Shown here: positions 24,801 to 35,900 of the stretch, in pieces | Position numbering within the stretch: the first letter of the stretch is position 1 | Layout: every line of letters starts with the position of its first letter | Assembly: GCF_905220415.1 (NCBI RefSeq) | Contig: NC_059558.1 | Span: forward strand, 6,956,501-7,020,500 | Origin: Colias croceus | Lineage: Eukaryota > Arthropoda > Insecta > Lepidoptera > Pieridae | Length of the DNA: 64,000 bases | Direction: 5' to 3' | The notes under the pieces: model-generated | Databases searched by the model: none | Seen by the model: the letters and a program-made list of their open reading frames with translations, nothing else | Told to the model about the DNA's origin: nothing | Made by a program: the position numbers and the translations under genes

Positions 24801-25643
24801 ATGATATTTTCTAAGCTACAGATCTAGAAGAGGCTCCCATGGAAAACGCATCGGAAAGTGATAATAGTTATTGTCATTTTCCGATGCGTTTTCCCAAACG
24901 TTACACAGTTAAAGCTCCAACTAATATTATTGCAATAGTTTTCTATTATTTTCCTAACAGACCATTCTGCAATATTACATTTATTATATACATAATTCAC
25001 CATAATATGGAATTCACTCCTTCCTGATAAAATATAACTCATTTAACTCAAAGTATCTAGCAGTAAGTATCTTGTTTTATAATTTTAATTGGTTCATAAT
25101 TCTGTATCAATATATTAAGATAAGACAATATGTTATTTGCTGTAATGCTGTATGATTACGAATAAATTTATACTAATATTATAAAGCTGAAGAGTTTGTT
25201 TGTTTGAACGCGCTAATATCAGGTCCAATTTAAACAAAAATTTCGGTGTTAGATAGCTCGTTTATCGAGGAAGGCAGGTTATATATCATCACGCTAAGAT
25301 CAACAGGAGCGGAGCACTGTGGGTGAAACCGCGGGGAATAGCTAGTTCCAGTACGAACAGTTCTAGTACCCAATCGAAACTCGAAAGCTCCATGTAATCT
25401 CGTACATTCACGATACTTCTCTATTATTTTCCTAACGGACCATTCTCCAATATTACATATACATATAATACACACAAAATAACATTTATTTATCCCCAGA
25501 TCTACCCGGACGAGGGCCACAGCCTGTCCGGGGTCCGGCGGCACGTGTACCGCAGCATGTCCTTGTTCCTGGACGAGTGCTTCCGCAAGCTCGTGCCGCC
25601 CGAGAGCAAGGCCGGCCTCAGGAACGGCGGCAACCTCGACTGA
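15842..25643 (+). CDS. DPP6/DPP10-like inactive dipeptidyl peptidase (S9B family), 3' part of gene
   Basis: Twelve exons join in frame: 15842-15984, 16981-17123, 18286-18409, 18976-19211, 19687-19807, 20198-20330, 20745-20917, 21422-21564, 22342-22533, 22801-22958, 24331-24542, 25500-25643 (stop TGA), giving about 640 C-terminal residues. The product covers the back of the DPP-IV beta-propeller (SRSALWMSADG, RYPKPGTNNP) and the whole alpha/beta-hydrolase domain (VDARGAGGRG, HGTADDTVHL, DEGHSLSG). At the nucleophile elbow the family motif G-x-S-x-G reads G-A-A-H-G (Ala codon 22859-22861), while the Asp pair (24465-24470) and the His (25518-25520) remain. By family knowledge, DPP6 and DPP10 are such dead enzymes and act as type-II membrane subunits of Kv4 channels; that role is inferred here. 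The N-terminus, membrane segment and first propeller blades (roughly 200-260 residues) are missing and must lie upstream, outside the window or unrecognised. An odd Lys-rich insertion lies in exon 6. Confidence 0.9.
16302..16473. repeat. Interspersed repeat, family D (CGGTCCGCCCCGGCTTCGCC)
   Basis: From ACTAGCGGTCCGCCCCGGC through ACGTTTTCTCTACATAAG and GGTTCAGCCGTTCTCGAG to CACATTTTGCGATTC. Nearly repeated at 16770-16940; diverged minus-orientation copies at 36930-37103, 37105-37245 and 37885-38032. It lies in intron 1 of the visible DPP gene. Confidence 0.75.
16474..16697 (+). repeat. Interspersed repeat, family A
   Basis: CTAGCTTTCCGCCCGCGGCT, GGATAAAATCTATTCTATGC, CAATCGGTTCAGTAGTATTT and a short (CA)n. 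It abuts the family D copy on its left. Confidence 0.75.
16770..16940 (+). repeat. Interspersed repeat, family D, second copy
   Basis: Close direct copy of 16302-16473, 468 bp further on, ending only 40 bp before the exon at 16981. Confidence 0.75.
18617..18850. repeat. Short element with GTGTGTACAAATGTACACG start and AAGT(G/A)AACTTC motifs
   Basis: AATGTGTGTACAAATGTACAC, GTTAGAAGTTATACTTATTT and, inverted near the end, AAGAAGTATAACTTCAAAAA. Related copies at 24100-24260, 25750-25945, 33328-33405 and 42698-42852 share the GTGTGC...ACACGTGT start and AAGAAGTTTCACTTC end, suggesting a MITE- or SINE-like family. Confidence 0.5.
21236..21372 (+). mobile_element. LINE 3' end fragment
   Basis: TACCTGGAAGAGATGGCTCT, GCCATAAGGTCGCC, then GTACAATAAAGC and a (TCAT)n-type end. 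Same 3'-hairpin type as at 11560 and 52190. It lies 50 bp before a DPP exon. Confidence 0.65.
21631..22020 (+). repeat. 30-bp minisatellite in a DPP intron
   Basis: At least nine units in exact 30-bp register from 21631 to about 21895, such as CCCATTTATTGTTTGTGCCT followed by TGTCAATTAT, then diverged units to about 22010. The array is interrupted by a perfect hairpin: ACAGTGCCCTGTCA (21882-21895), six-base loop, TGACAGGGCACTGT (21902-21915). Confidence 0.92.
22030..22201 (+). repeat. Structured 165-bp repeat, copy 1 (T-run 3' end)
   Basis: Begins AAGCTATTGCATAGCTTC; inside, ATGCAATAGCTT pairs perfectly with the first 12 bases; it ends CCACACATCG plus a T-run. Other copies: 35857-36020, 43661-43833 and 63557-63730 (all minus). 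Family not recognised. Confidence 0.85.
22888..23389 (+). repeat. 105-bp tandem repeat copying the end of DPP exon 10 and its splice donor
   Basis: Five copies (last one partial, about 4.8 units) with period 105 bp, register points 22891, 22996, 23101, 23206 and 23311. Each holds the last about 70 bp of the exon, the donor TACTACG|GTCAGT and, except the last, about 30 bp of intron. Copies look identical. Since 105 is a multiple of 3, the exon frame stays open across the whole array. Donors lie at 22959, 23064, 23169, 23274 and 23379. Confidence 0.97.
23400..23586 (+). mobile_element. SINE-like insertion with A-tail and 12-bp target duplication
   Basis: GC-rich 187 bp ending in an A-run, flanked by the direct repeat ACTGCAATATAT at 23388-23399 and 23587-23598. 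The internal GAGGTTCGAGATCCCCG resembles a Pol III B box. Family not assigned. Confidence 0.8.
23620..23840 (+). mobile_element. tRNA-derived SINE
   Basis: The head has an A-box-like TTGGTACAATGGTTGACGCG and a perfect B box GGTTCGATTCC about 50 bp later, followed by an A-run, TGTCTCGGTCTGGCAGGAC, and a body to about 23800-23840. Classical tRNA-SINE layout in a DPP intron. Confidence 0.75.
24100..24260. repeat. Short element, GTGTGTGCAGAGCACACG family
   Basis: AAGAGCGTGTGTGCAGAGCA, then AAAGATACCAAAATCGTCGC. Closely matches 42710-42775, so it is a dispersed element. Confidence 0.6.
24841..24894. other. 54-nt perfect-arm hairpin in a DPP intron
   Basis: GGAAAACGCATCGGAAA (24841-24857) is exactly complementary to TTTCCGATGCGTTTTCC (24878-24894). 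Pairing continues inward with two mismatches, leaving a tiny loop. Could be a small foldback element or a hairpin RNA. Confidence 0.6.
24939..25475 (+). repeat. Direct repeat of about 50 bp flanking about 430 bp
   Basis: TCTATTATTTTCCTAACAGA then CCATTCTGCAATATTACAT at about 24939-24990 recurs with few changes at about 25420-25470. Suggests a duplication, or two copies of a small element, in the last DPP intron. Confidence 0.6.
25165..25350 (-). repeat. Interspersed repeat, family B
   Basis: AAGCTGAAGAGTTTGTTTGT, GTTAGATAGCTCGTTTATCG and TGGGTGAAACCGCGGGGAA. It lies in the last DPP intron, 150 bp before the terminal exon. Confidence 0.7.
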
Positions 25644-25749
25644 GACACGTGGGGGGAAGAGGAGCTCTACTCTTGGTGAGGTTTAGCGTAAAACCGTGTC
25701 ATACTTCCCTTTAAGGTACCGTAAACAACTATAAATAAAAAATAAATAA

Positions 25750-26000
25750 AAATGTATGCGTGTACGAGGGTACACATGTAAGAAATGAAACTTGTTTATG
25801 ACCTTATTTTTCAAAAAATATTTTTTTACTATATGCAAATTTACAGAAATACGTCGAATCACGATAAGAAAAAAATGGCGCGTAACGAAAAAATGTTACA
25901 CTTAATTTTTTTCCAACCCCGATAAAGAAGTTTCACTTCAAAAATCGAGAGCTGGGTTTCGAACCCACGTTTTCTGACCCCTTGGCCACCTGTAATCCCG
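25750..26000 (-). mobile_element. tRNA-headed SINE-like element
   Basis: On minus, GGTGGCCAAGGGG (A-box-like) and the perfect B box GGTTCGAAACC lie in a tRNA-like head (about 25940-26000). It is followed by GAAGTGAAACTTCTTTAT and a body to about 25750, the body shared with the 42698-42852 family. Confidence 0.6.
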
Positions 26001-26105
26001 CCAGAGCAAGCGAATTAATTCTGTGTCTTAGAGACACCTCAGTCGTCGCAATTAATTGTCTATAAGTGAGAGTAATGTTCAAAATCTAAATTAAACACTT
26101 ATTAG

Positions 26106-26140
26106 AAAACTCTGCCTAATAGACGCGTAAGCAGAGTTTT
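26106..26140. repeat. Hairpin AAAACTCTGC...GCAGAGTTTT, copy 1
   Basis: Ten-base perfect arms, 15-nt loop containing GACGCG. A related hairpin is at 26694-26727 and a decayed relative at about 47950-47990. Confidence 0.7.
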
Positions 26141-26693
26141 GCGTTGAAAATTGATACTAGAGATATTCATCTTTGCTTGCATTTTAGTGTTTGTGTAATA
26201 AAGTCTTAATATATATCAAAATATTAATTTGGATCAATAAAACATGGTTTATTTGTAATATTTAAACGTTATAATCAATTTCTAGGTGGTAATTGGTGGT
26301 CACTATTTTAAATTGACTTCTACATTCTACTTATTGTGAAGTTCCAAAACATACCCTTTCAAAATAATTTGTACTTGTAGCCCTTTATTAATCCCTCTAT
26401 TTTTTCAGGTAATCGCATAAAGACTATATCGAAGAACCAGTAGTACAATTTTTTCCATATCTCCTCGACTGCGGCCGCATCAGTGTGCTTGTGATGACAA
26501 CTTATATGATGCGACCATTTTGTGAATCGTGATTCGTGAACCTCTCTTCCTCTGCGTGCAAAATTATATTTTTGTTTAAATACCTTATTAAGATATTTAA
26601 TTATCTTAGTATCTTAGGGCATTGACGTACAATGAACAAACTCATAATAATTATATTATGCTCATATTATAACGCTCAAAATATGTCCGAAAC

Positions 26694-26727
26694 AAAACTC
26701 TGCCGCGCGTGAATTAGGCAGAGTTTT
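26694..26727. repeat. Hairpin AAAACTCTGCC...GGCAGAGTTTT, copy 2
   Basis: Eleven-base perfect arms with a 12-nt loop. Outside it CGCTCAAA (26673-26680) also pairs with TTTGAGCG (26727-26734). Confidence 0.7.
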
Positions 26728-29700
26728 TTGAGCGATTGTAAGTCTAGTTATAGTACGTCAATGTTTTCATTGTGGTAGCTATAAATATGGGGTTTTAATA
26801 AAGGTGTTCATAATAATATTAATAATAAGGACGACTCCGCTTCCATTATTTTTAGTAACTAAACGAGTTAGTTATTAAACCTTTTCTTCTGATTGTTTCG
26901 TTTTTTTTTTCTCTAAAAGGTGAAAGGGGAGTCAAAGTACTTATTTTTAAATGTAAATGCGTTATTAAAAAATCGTATTGTGTTCGAGTGTGAATGGTTA
27001 TCTTATTTAATAGATATTGACGTTAAAATGTGAATTGTCAGCCATGTTGATAGCTACCACAATAATAAATATGTATTTCTATTAAAATTAATGAAAATTA
27101 AACTATTGTTTGAAAAGTCTATTTTAGAAGACGACTGCTACGAAATAAGTCGAAAACTCAAATTAAATAGGATAAGTCGTTAAAATACTTAAAATTTCAT
27201 AGTCCAAGTTGTACTCTAGTTTTAAACGGATTAAGATGCAATTAAAATTAGGCAACAACTCTAATATGTTTCACTTAAAATTAAAAATTATTTATTATTG
27301 GCGTTTAAATTAGAGTGACAATATCTTAAAAATAAATAGCCAATAAAAATAATGCGTTCTTAATGTCACTGGAAACCGTAAAAAAATTCTAAACATTTGA
27401 AAAGTAATTTTAACAGCAACTTTCGATTCTCTAATTATTATTTCTCTCTTGTTAAATAATTGCCACAAGTTAACCGTTTTAAAATCTTTGAAGATTTTCT
27501 TTTTATTTATCTTAAATAATTAAAACATAATATTATTTAAAAATGATAGGTCTGATCTATCGCATGTAAAATATTCGCAAATTCAATAAATCTATCTAGT
27601 GATTTAATAAAGGAATTGATAGTTCTTTAGTCAATCATTTTTGTGATTTTAGAGTAATATAGTGTTAATGTTCATGAAATAAAGAATACAAGAGGTGTGT
27701 TAAAATATAAAATATTTCGTTTTTTTATTATTTATTATTCTAAAAAAAAATTACGCCACTGACTGTCGAAAAGTCTTTGCTCATAATTATTGCCGTATGT
27801 AAAAAATACTACTCTACTAATTTGGCGGGAATTTTGACATGAACGTAAGACCACAAGACGTTTAAACTTTGTATATTTTTTTTTAATTGTTATCGATTAC
27901 GGCTAATAATGAGTAAACGATATAGTAATCGATTACGATAAAAAATATCTGTTGAAACGTACAAAAGCTGATTTTTGCAAATTAGTTTGGTTTAAAATTT
28001 AACATTATTAATGGTAATTTGGCTGCATCGTATTGGATTAACGGAACCAATTGGATAGATTCTGTACCTATGTTATTTTAATTTTTAAAAGGTAAAGTGT
28101 TATTTCTAAAAAACGTGTACAGATGTAAAATATAGCTCTTTTTGAGTAGATAGCGTGTCTTAAATTCAATTTGTAATAAATAGTGTTTTAACAATTATTA
28201 TTACCATTATTGTCATACTATAAGTACTTTTTAGGCAAGGATTTAAGATTAGTGTTACATAGAAATTAAAAAGGGTTTTGTTTATTTTGTTACGTCAAAT
28301 TTGTTGTTTATTGCGTATTTTTTATTTCTAACCAATAAATAATCAATTTATTGGTCCGAAATTCTCATCATGTAGGTAATTTGGTAAAACTGTGCTTAAA
28401 ATATTATGTTGATTTATACCTAGGCAGTATAAATTGTCCAAAATATTACTTATATTGGTATAAAAGAACAAAAATTATGATATAAATTTCTTTCATCTTC
28501 AAATAGAAAGCTATTCGTTTCAAATTTATAATCATGGTCTTGAATACAGTAGGACCTACATAATTGGAAAATAGATTGTACCAAAATTAATGACAATATT
28601 AACATTTTTATTTAATTAGATTCTGTGCTTTAACTTCGTGTAGTTTAATGACAGTTAGGTATGGAGTTAAAAAAAATTGCATGGTTCTAGTTAAAATGAC
28701 TAATATCCTTAGATAAAAATTAATATTAGTAACGACCAATAGCGATTTAAATATCTTGAAAAGTTTTTAACTAATTAGTGAATTTAAATTAGAACTTATA
28801 GTGCTTTAATAATTCTAGTCACATTTAAATATTTTAAGTAAATAGCAATAAATAGATTACTAACATTTTAAATCATTCTTCCATTGGCACCATCTATTTT
28901 ATAAATAATTCAATTTTTAGACCTTATATAACACCAATTTTAATAGTATTGAAAATATGAAATATTTTTATTGTTATGTAAAATAATGTTTCTATCACGC
29001 GTCAGTAAAATGCGAATCTTTAGAAATTTCCAGAAGCCATTTTTAGCCTTAACAATAGACATAAATTGTTAGTTATAAGTTTTTAACGCGGAATATGTAT
29101 TGATACAATATTATCATTTATTTGCTAGGTATATAATTTTGTATTTCATATAATTAGTTATTTTAATATGTTTGGCATGTTGAAAGTTATATCAATGGGC
29201 TATTCAGGTTGAGATTATTGCATGAATAATGATTAAGTTATTATTTATCATCATAGTTAATAAGGATGTAAAAAATCCTTGAAAACAAGTTAAATGTTGA
29301 AAGCAAAGTTAGTTTTACCAGTTTTACGTTGGTAATATTCCGGTTATAATATTCGATGATCTTGACGTGAATGGCACCTTTAATGTATCTACATTTAAAA
29401 TAAGTTATCTGCGTTGTATATTAATTATATTCTGGAGTCATTTACGACGATTTTTTTTTATATTTATATTACCGAACATCTCATTTTTAACACCCTGCTT
29501 CAAAAATCAAGTGAGATATTCAAACCAAAGTGCCAAACGTTATTTTCAAATGTTAATTAGGAATTAGATTAGACATTGCAGTATTATTCACACCATTCAA
29601 GTATTCATAATTTTATCACTTCCTCCCTGTAACAATATAACCACAGACTAAAAATAGATTTGAAAGAAAATTTAAAAAAGATTTCTGCAACCTTTAAGGT

Positions 29701-30889
29701 TTAAAAAATGTAACTTTTGTATTGAATTCAGACACAGAAGAATAAAATCTTACATAAAACGTTTTATGTGGTTGCTATCTTGCGAAAATTTTAATTGCGG
29801 CAATAAAACTTTAGAAACTAAATTAAATGTAGGTAACATCATTTTATTTTAAACTTCAGTTAGTTCCTTTTGCTAACGTAAATAAATTACCAGCATTAAA
29901 ATTATAAAAAAAGTGTACGTCCTAAGATTTTAGGATTTCGTAATGAAATGCATTTTTCGATTATTCATTTGTATTTATCTGAATAAGAAATTTCGTTATT
30001 ACATAAACATAAATTTAAAAAGAACTAAGTAAAACATTTCCTTTTTTAAATAAAATAAATTGATGCATTATAACTAATTATCTGTGGTTGTATAAAATAC
30101 CTACACAATTATTATTTACTCCTAAAATAAATAAAATAGATTTTATTTAATTAAATTCTATATTATATATAAATAAGCGCACATAAATAATTGTGATTTC
30201 TTGCCTTTCGATGTTTGTGTGTAATTCATAGAAATGTTTCAAAAGTATGGTTTTATATTGTTATGGCTAGATACAATTATTATTCGTGAGTTCAATTTTC
30301 TATAGTTTAAGTGTTGAAATTTATGAAAATATTTTTTATTTACTACTTATATATAAATCAGGAGAAATCAAGTTATTTCAAAGTCTTCAACGATTTTCTT
30401 CAAACGAAACCGAAAAACGAATTATTTAAAAAAAATACGGTTAGAACAAAATTTAAAAATTTCAACTTCGCGCTTCTATGTGTTATAATTCTTTTTAGAA
30501 AAACTATTATAAATAAGTTGATTTCTCCTAATTTATAACGATGTTACAAAAACAACAAATGAGTTGTAAAGCACAAATTGTTAATTTTATATTACATGAA
30601 ATGTCTTCTCAAGTTAACACCACAGTATCATAATTATAAGTGAATTGTTATTGCTTCAAATTTTATTTACCTACTGTTAATATTTTACTTCATTCATATT
30701 TTCATGGAGTTATTCTATCGTATTGTGAATTTCAATAAACACATGATGAATTATGCCTTGTTTTATTTTGATCTGGTAACATGTCTCCTAATTTATTTCC
30801 TAATCTTTGATGATAATTACTAGTCGAGATGGCTAAATCGAGGAAATAAAACTAAAAACTCGACTTCACTTCGAAGCAACAAGCACATC

Positions 30890-31083
30890 TATACTAATAT
30901 TATAAAGCTGAAGAGTTTGTTTGTTTGTTTGTTTGAACGCGCTAATCTCGGGAACTACTGGTTCGATTTGAAAAATTCTTTCAGTGTTAGATAGCCCATT
31001 TATCGAGGAAGGTTATAGGCTATATCATCACGCTACGACCAACACGAGTGAGGCCACGGGGGTAAAACCGCGCGGGACAGCTA
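30890..31083 (-). repeat. Interspersed repeat, family B
   Basis: AAGCTGAAGAGTTTGTTTGT, then CACGCTACGACCAACACGAG and GTAAAACCGCGCGGGACAGC. Fairly complete copy. Confidence 0.75.
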
Positions 31084-31162
31084 GTAATTAATAAAAGCAA
31101 GAAAAAATCTTGTGGTCAAAAGCTGTATCTGTGTAGGTACGAGATAGCTATCAATAAACACA

Positions 31163-31233
31163 AATTTATATTTTTTGGTTTTTATGGCATTCAAATGCTT
31201 TATAAATATAAATTTATAAAGAATAGAAAAAAA
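31163..31233 (-). repeat. Tail of the tRNA-like SINE also found at 54193-54342
   Basis: TTTTTATGGCATTCAAATGC and ATAAATTTATAAAGAATAG are the exact complement of 54275-54340. The tRNA-like head is missing. Confidence 0.7.
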
Positions 31234-32730
31234 AATTATATTAATAAACACAAATAAAAATCTCGACGACAAATGTTGTATGATGTATCTGTGTACAAGA
31301 AATAACTATACTCATATCCGTATCGAATAAATTGTTTAATTTATAGGTAAGAGTACCTCTAGGATAGAAAGTGTCCGCTTGAAATAAGGGAAACATTGTA
31401 ACATGAGCAGTGAGCACAGAATACTAAATAGTAGCTAGTGACATGAGCTTAAAAATCTGCTTATCTAGGTTCTAAATTCATATCACATAGGTACTCTTCT
31501 CACCAATTTGATAGGTTTCTGAACCGTGAACAATACAATTATTTAGTTATATTTATATTATTGTTATATTATAGTTCTCCTTCGTCCATAGTGATACAGT
31601 CATTTTAAAATAACCCACTTAACACATTTGATATTGAACTACAGACTATACCGATATAGTTCTGTCTGCGGCCATGACATCTATACTGATGTTTATTTTG
31701 GCGCGATGAATTTATACTTTGGTGGGAAAATAAAATTGTATTTCTTCATAAACTTGGTTTTCTACCATTCATGTATCAAGTTATTGTAATAGTGCAAATA
31801 ATTATGTAGAAATTCGGTGTAATGTGTATTGAAAAACTACAGAAATAGGAACACCGTGAAGCGCGAGGCTCATAATTCGTTAATAATCCTAGGATATTTT
31901 GAAGTAAATTTAGCGTAATACATTTAAAGCAATTTTAGCTGACGATGACTTTGTAAATGGCGAAATCATATCAAGTGCCTGCGACATAATGTAGGAAATT
32001 AACGAAGAAACTAAACTTTTCGTCTTTTTTCGACACATTCGGTATATTAATATTTATTGTAAAGAATTTATGAATAATTTTTAACATAATATGTTGCATT
32101 GTGTAAATTATTATTATGCATTTATGTGTAGGTACCTACATCACCAATGTTGTTTTCTACTTTCTTTGTCTTTAACAAGATATTTAATTAGGAGTATAAA
32201 AAAGCGATCTATTCGTGTTTATATTATTGAAGATGGTAAGATTTCAAACACGAAACACGGAATTATTTATATTGGAAAAAATAAAACACAATTTAAAATT
32301 ATTGTCATTTATATTCACATATCATAATTTGACATCATATAATAATATGAAAATTATCAAAATATTGACTTGAACATTGTGTTGTAAAAATATATTATAT
32401 TTATTGATTACGCAGAGATCTCTTCCCGTTGGCTGTATTGATTTACCTGGAAATTGAAAAAAACGTTATACATAATCTAATAAAATCGTAGTAAAGTCAT
32501 TGTACATTGAATATTTCGTTAAAATAAAACTTAGGGCGTGATCTACAATCGATATCGAAGACAAAAATATAGTTTTAGATATTTTGCCCGTTTTTTCTAT
32601 ACAACACACATAAGTTTAGGACATTCATTACCATACGTATGTTCGGGCTAAACTAAAGGTAAGTACTGTATGCATTTCAAGTTTTGTATGAATATTATAT
32701 TACCAACAGATCGGCTAGGTATATTATAAT

Positions 32731-32975
32731 ACTAGCTTTCCGCCCGCGGCTTCGCCCGCTTTGGCCAAGACATAATAAATTATATACTAAAACCTTCCTG
32801 TTGAATATCTCTATCTTTGAAAAAAATCGCATCAAAATCCGTTACGTAGTTTAAAAGATTTAATCTAGGGACAATAGGGACAGAGAATGCGACTTTGTTT
32901 TATATTATGTAGTGATCACGCTTAGACCAACAGGAGCCAAGCACTGCGGGTAAAGCCGCGGGGCAGAGCTAATAA
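32731..32975 (+). repeat. Interspersed repeat, family C, with a family B end
   Basis: CTAGCTTTCCGCCCGCGGCT, GCCCGCTTTGGCC, AAACCTTCCTGTTGAATATC, then GATCACGCTTAGACCAACAG and GTAAAGCCGCGGGGCAGAGC. It looks like two fragments fused. Confidence 0.65.
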
Positions 32976-32993
32976 ATAATAATATTAATATAC

Positions 32994-35900
32994 CTAATTA
33001 GACGCGTTGCTTGTGCTCTTGCTCATGAGCTTGGCGACCATCTCTTGTACTCGCTTCATTTCCTCCAACTGTGTCGTCACTTGGTACAGTCTGTTCTCTC
33101 TCTCTACTACCGTTTTCTCTAGTTGTTTTATCATCTGTGGAAGAAAAAATAATTTATCTTACTAATTAACTCTTACTATTACTTACTTGCTTAATATTTT
33201 TATTTATCTTACTATTAATCTAGTAAATATTGTTTGTATCGTCGGGGTTATATTATTTGGTATTATAAAAAATTGCTAGTTAGAAAGAAACTCTTCTTTC
33301 TAACTAACTAGAATGGCTACGTTAATTTTTGTTTGAAGTGAAACTTCTTTTGAGAGAAAAAATTTCTTTGAATCTTGCCAAGAAAGTTTCACTTCTGACA
33401 CGTGAGCTAGGCACACACGCTCTTTTTTGTATTAACAACAAAACTAGCAACAAACATAGACTTCAATCTATATCGTTAATCGTCTTATTTATAATTATTA
33501 ACTTCAAAATAATGACAATATTACATCAGAGAAAACATTTTTAGCAAATAATATATTTTCAAAATTTTCACACGAATATTATGAATTGCGGTTTTTTACT
33601 GTTCTATAATAGAAATTTTTAAATAAATATTAGTGATGCAACGAATACGAATACGAATATTCGTATTCGCCGAATAGTAGACATTTACCGAATATTCGTA
33701 TTCGGCGAATATACGAAAATTCAAAAACGAACAGTCAGCCATGTACAGTCGCTTCGGAAAGACTTTTTTCAACGGCTGGAAACATCCAGACTGAAAAAAA
33801 AAAATCGCCTAAAACCAGAAAATCTACGAATTTTATGTTTTTAAATAAAAAATATTCCTATTTTAAATTTTAATTATAAGAAGACTAAACGTTCATTAAA
33901 TAAATAAGTCTTTTATTACCAAGGCGATATATTCGTATTCGTAAAAGTAGTATTCGTTGCATCACTAATATAATTAATTCACTCACACTATCCCTTTGCT
34001 CAATATCTCGTCTCAAAGCGGCCGCAGTGTTGCCGCATTCTTCCAACTTTTTATCCCGCTGTTTGACTCGCTCCTCGAATTTTATCAAAACGCCCGCCAA
34101 TTCGCTGTTTTTGTTCATCTAAAACAGAAATAAAAATATATGACACTGATGTTATTACTTTAATTTTAAACATTTATTTGATACTTTAGAATGCCAAATT
34201 TTGATTAAAAAAAATACTGTTCCATATAAAAAGGGTTCTTTAAAACTACGCAACGGATTTTGATACGGTTTTTTAAATAGATAGTGATTCAATTGGAAGG
34301 TATATAATTTATTTGATTTTAGTCAAGCGGGCGAAGCCGCGGGTGGAATGCTAGTTTAAATATGTAACAAGATTCATTTGGCTATTATTTCTCGCAAACA
34401 AAATATATACGTTTTTTATCGCTATAACAGCATAAAAATGTATTAGTAACTACTATAAAAGACTATTATAATAAAGTTCGATTGAATATGAGTCTTACCT
34501 GCTGTTCTAATTTCTTCTGTAACGCCTTATACTCCGACTCTGCTTGCTTGAATCTCTCCTCCGCTTCCCTTTCTCGAACCTTCATTTCGCTTTCAAATGT
34601 CTGCAAAACGAATTATTATTAGTAAGAAGAACAATCTATTATTATTTTGAAAATTTAAAATTGATGAGTGGATAACTTGGACATGTGAGTTATTTTATTC
34701 GTAATCAACATGGTATTGTTTGCAATACCCAGAGACGTGTAAGCGCAATAACTATAATAATTAATTATTACTGAAAAGGTAAACTAAGACTAATCAATTA
34801 TATTATGTAAATCAATGCATACAATACTATGCCCAGTGTAATCAAAAAATAAATAAAATCAATTCATATGGCGCTGAAACAAAAATTCTTTACCTTTCTA
34901 CTTCTACTTCTCACTAGATGGCGCTTAAACAAAATTCTTTATGCCTACTTCTCGCTAGATGGCGCTAAAACTAAAATTTTCATGAACCTTTTCACACTAG
35001 ATGGCGCTCAAACAAAACTTTATAAACCTCCTCACTAGATGGCGCTAAAACAAAAAATACCTACTTCACACTAGATGACGCTGCAACAAAAATACACTCA
35101 CTGCCAGCTGCTGTCTAAACTCCTTTTGCAAATTTTCCTTTTGATTTTCTTTTTCTAGTTTTTCCGCCGCCAATCTGGCTCTGTAGCCGCGCAACGTAGT
35201 TTCCGCGTCTTCCAATTGCTTGTGGAGGTCTTCTATCGTCTTTTTGTGTCTGAAAAAAAGTTAAAAAAATAGATCTTCATTAATATTGCGATAAATTTGT
35301 GCGAATTGTTAAATATCATACAATAACTATAAAGGAAGATAAAGGGGAAAAAAAAAAAAAAAAACAAAAAGATGTTCTTGCATCGGCCGGGAATCGAACC
35401 CGGGCCGCCCGCGTGGCAGGCGAGCATTCTACCACTGAACCACCGATGCTTATGAATTACTAGTTCAAATAATCATTCATATACGTACATCTTTTGAACT
35501 AAATTAACTAAAATCATTATTTTAGTGTCATAATCTATCACTATGGGCCATTTTATCTTTTTCCATTCCGCCTTTCTAACACGAGTGTATACAGACACAT
35601 AAAAATGTTCGCATTTAGGACATATTTCTTATATTCCATGTTTTTAGAACAATAAAATAATAAGATAATTATTTATTACTTTTCCGTTTGCATCTGTGTT
35701 GTGTACAGGACGTCCTGTTGCGATGAATTCGTCGCTTGCAATAGCGCTAGCGCGTGTTGTAGCGACGCCATATGTTCTGTAGCACCCTGTATAATTTAAG
35801 TTTTAATATTAAAGTTTTTTTATGAATTAACCCTGTATAACTTTATTTTTATAATAAGACGTGTGTCACTCGGGGACTGCCGCGGTAAAGCTATTGCATG

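Larger units (their letters stand above)
25644..32993. other. DPP 3' UTR and AT-rich spacer before the CIP2A homologue
   Basis: No coding exon recognised. Candidate poly(A) signals AATAAA occur from about 25733 and again near 27680, so the 3' UTR length is open. The stretch from 26.2 to 30.9 kb is very AT-rich and shows only chance ORFs. Repeats inside are listed separately. Confidence 0.6.

Noticed and set aside
33885..35786. Coiled-coil exons first suspected to be a golgin or p115-like protein
   Set aside because: Assembling the whole minus-strand gene gave an armadillo-like N-terminus and the ISDI...MELYGYK and ALTSDN-like stretches that fit CIP2A better.
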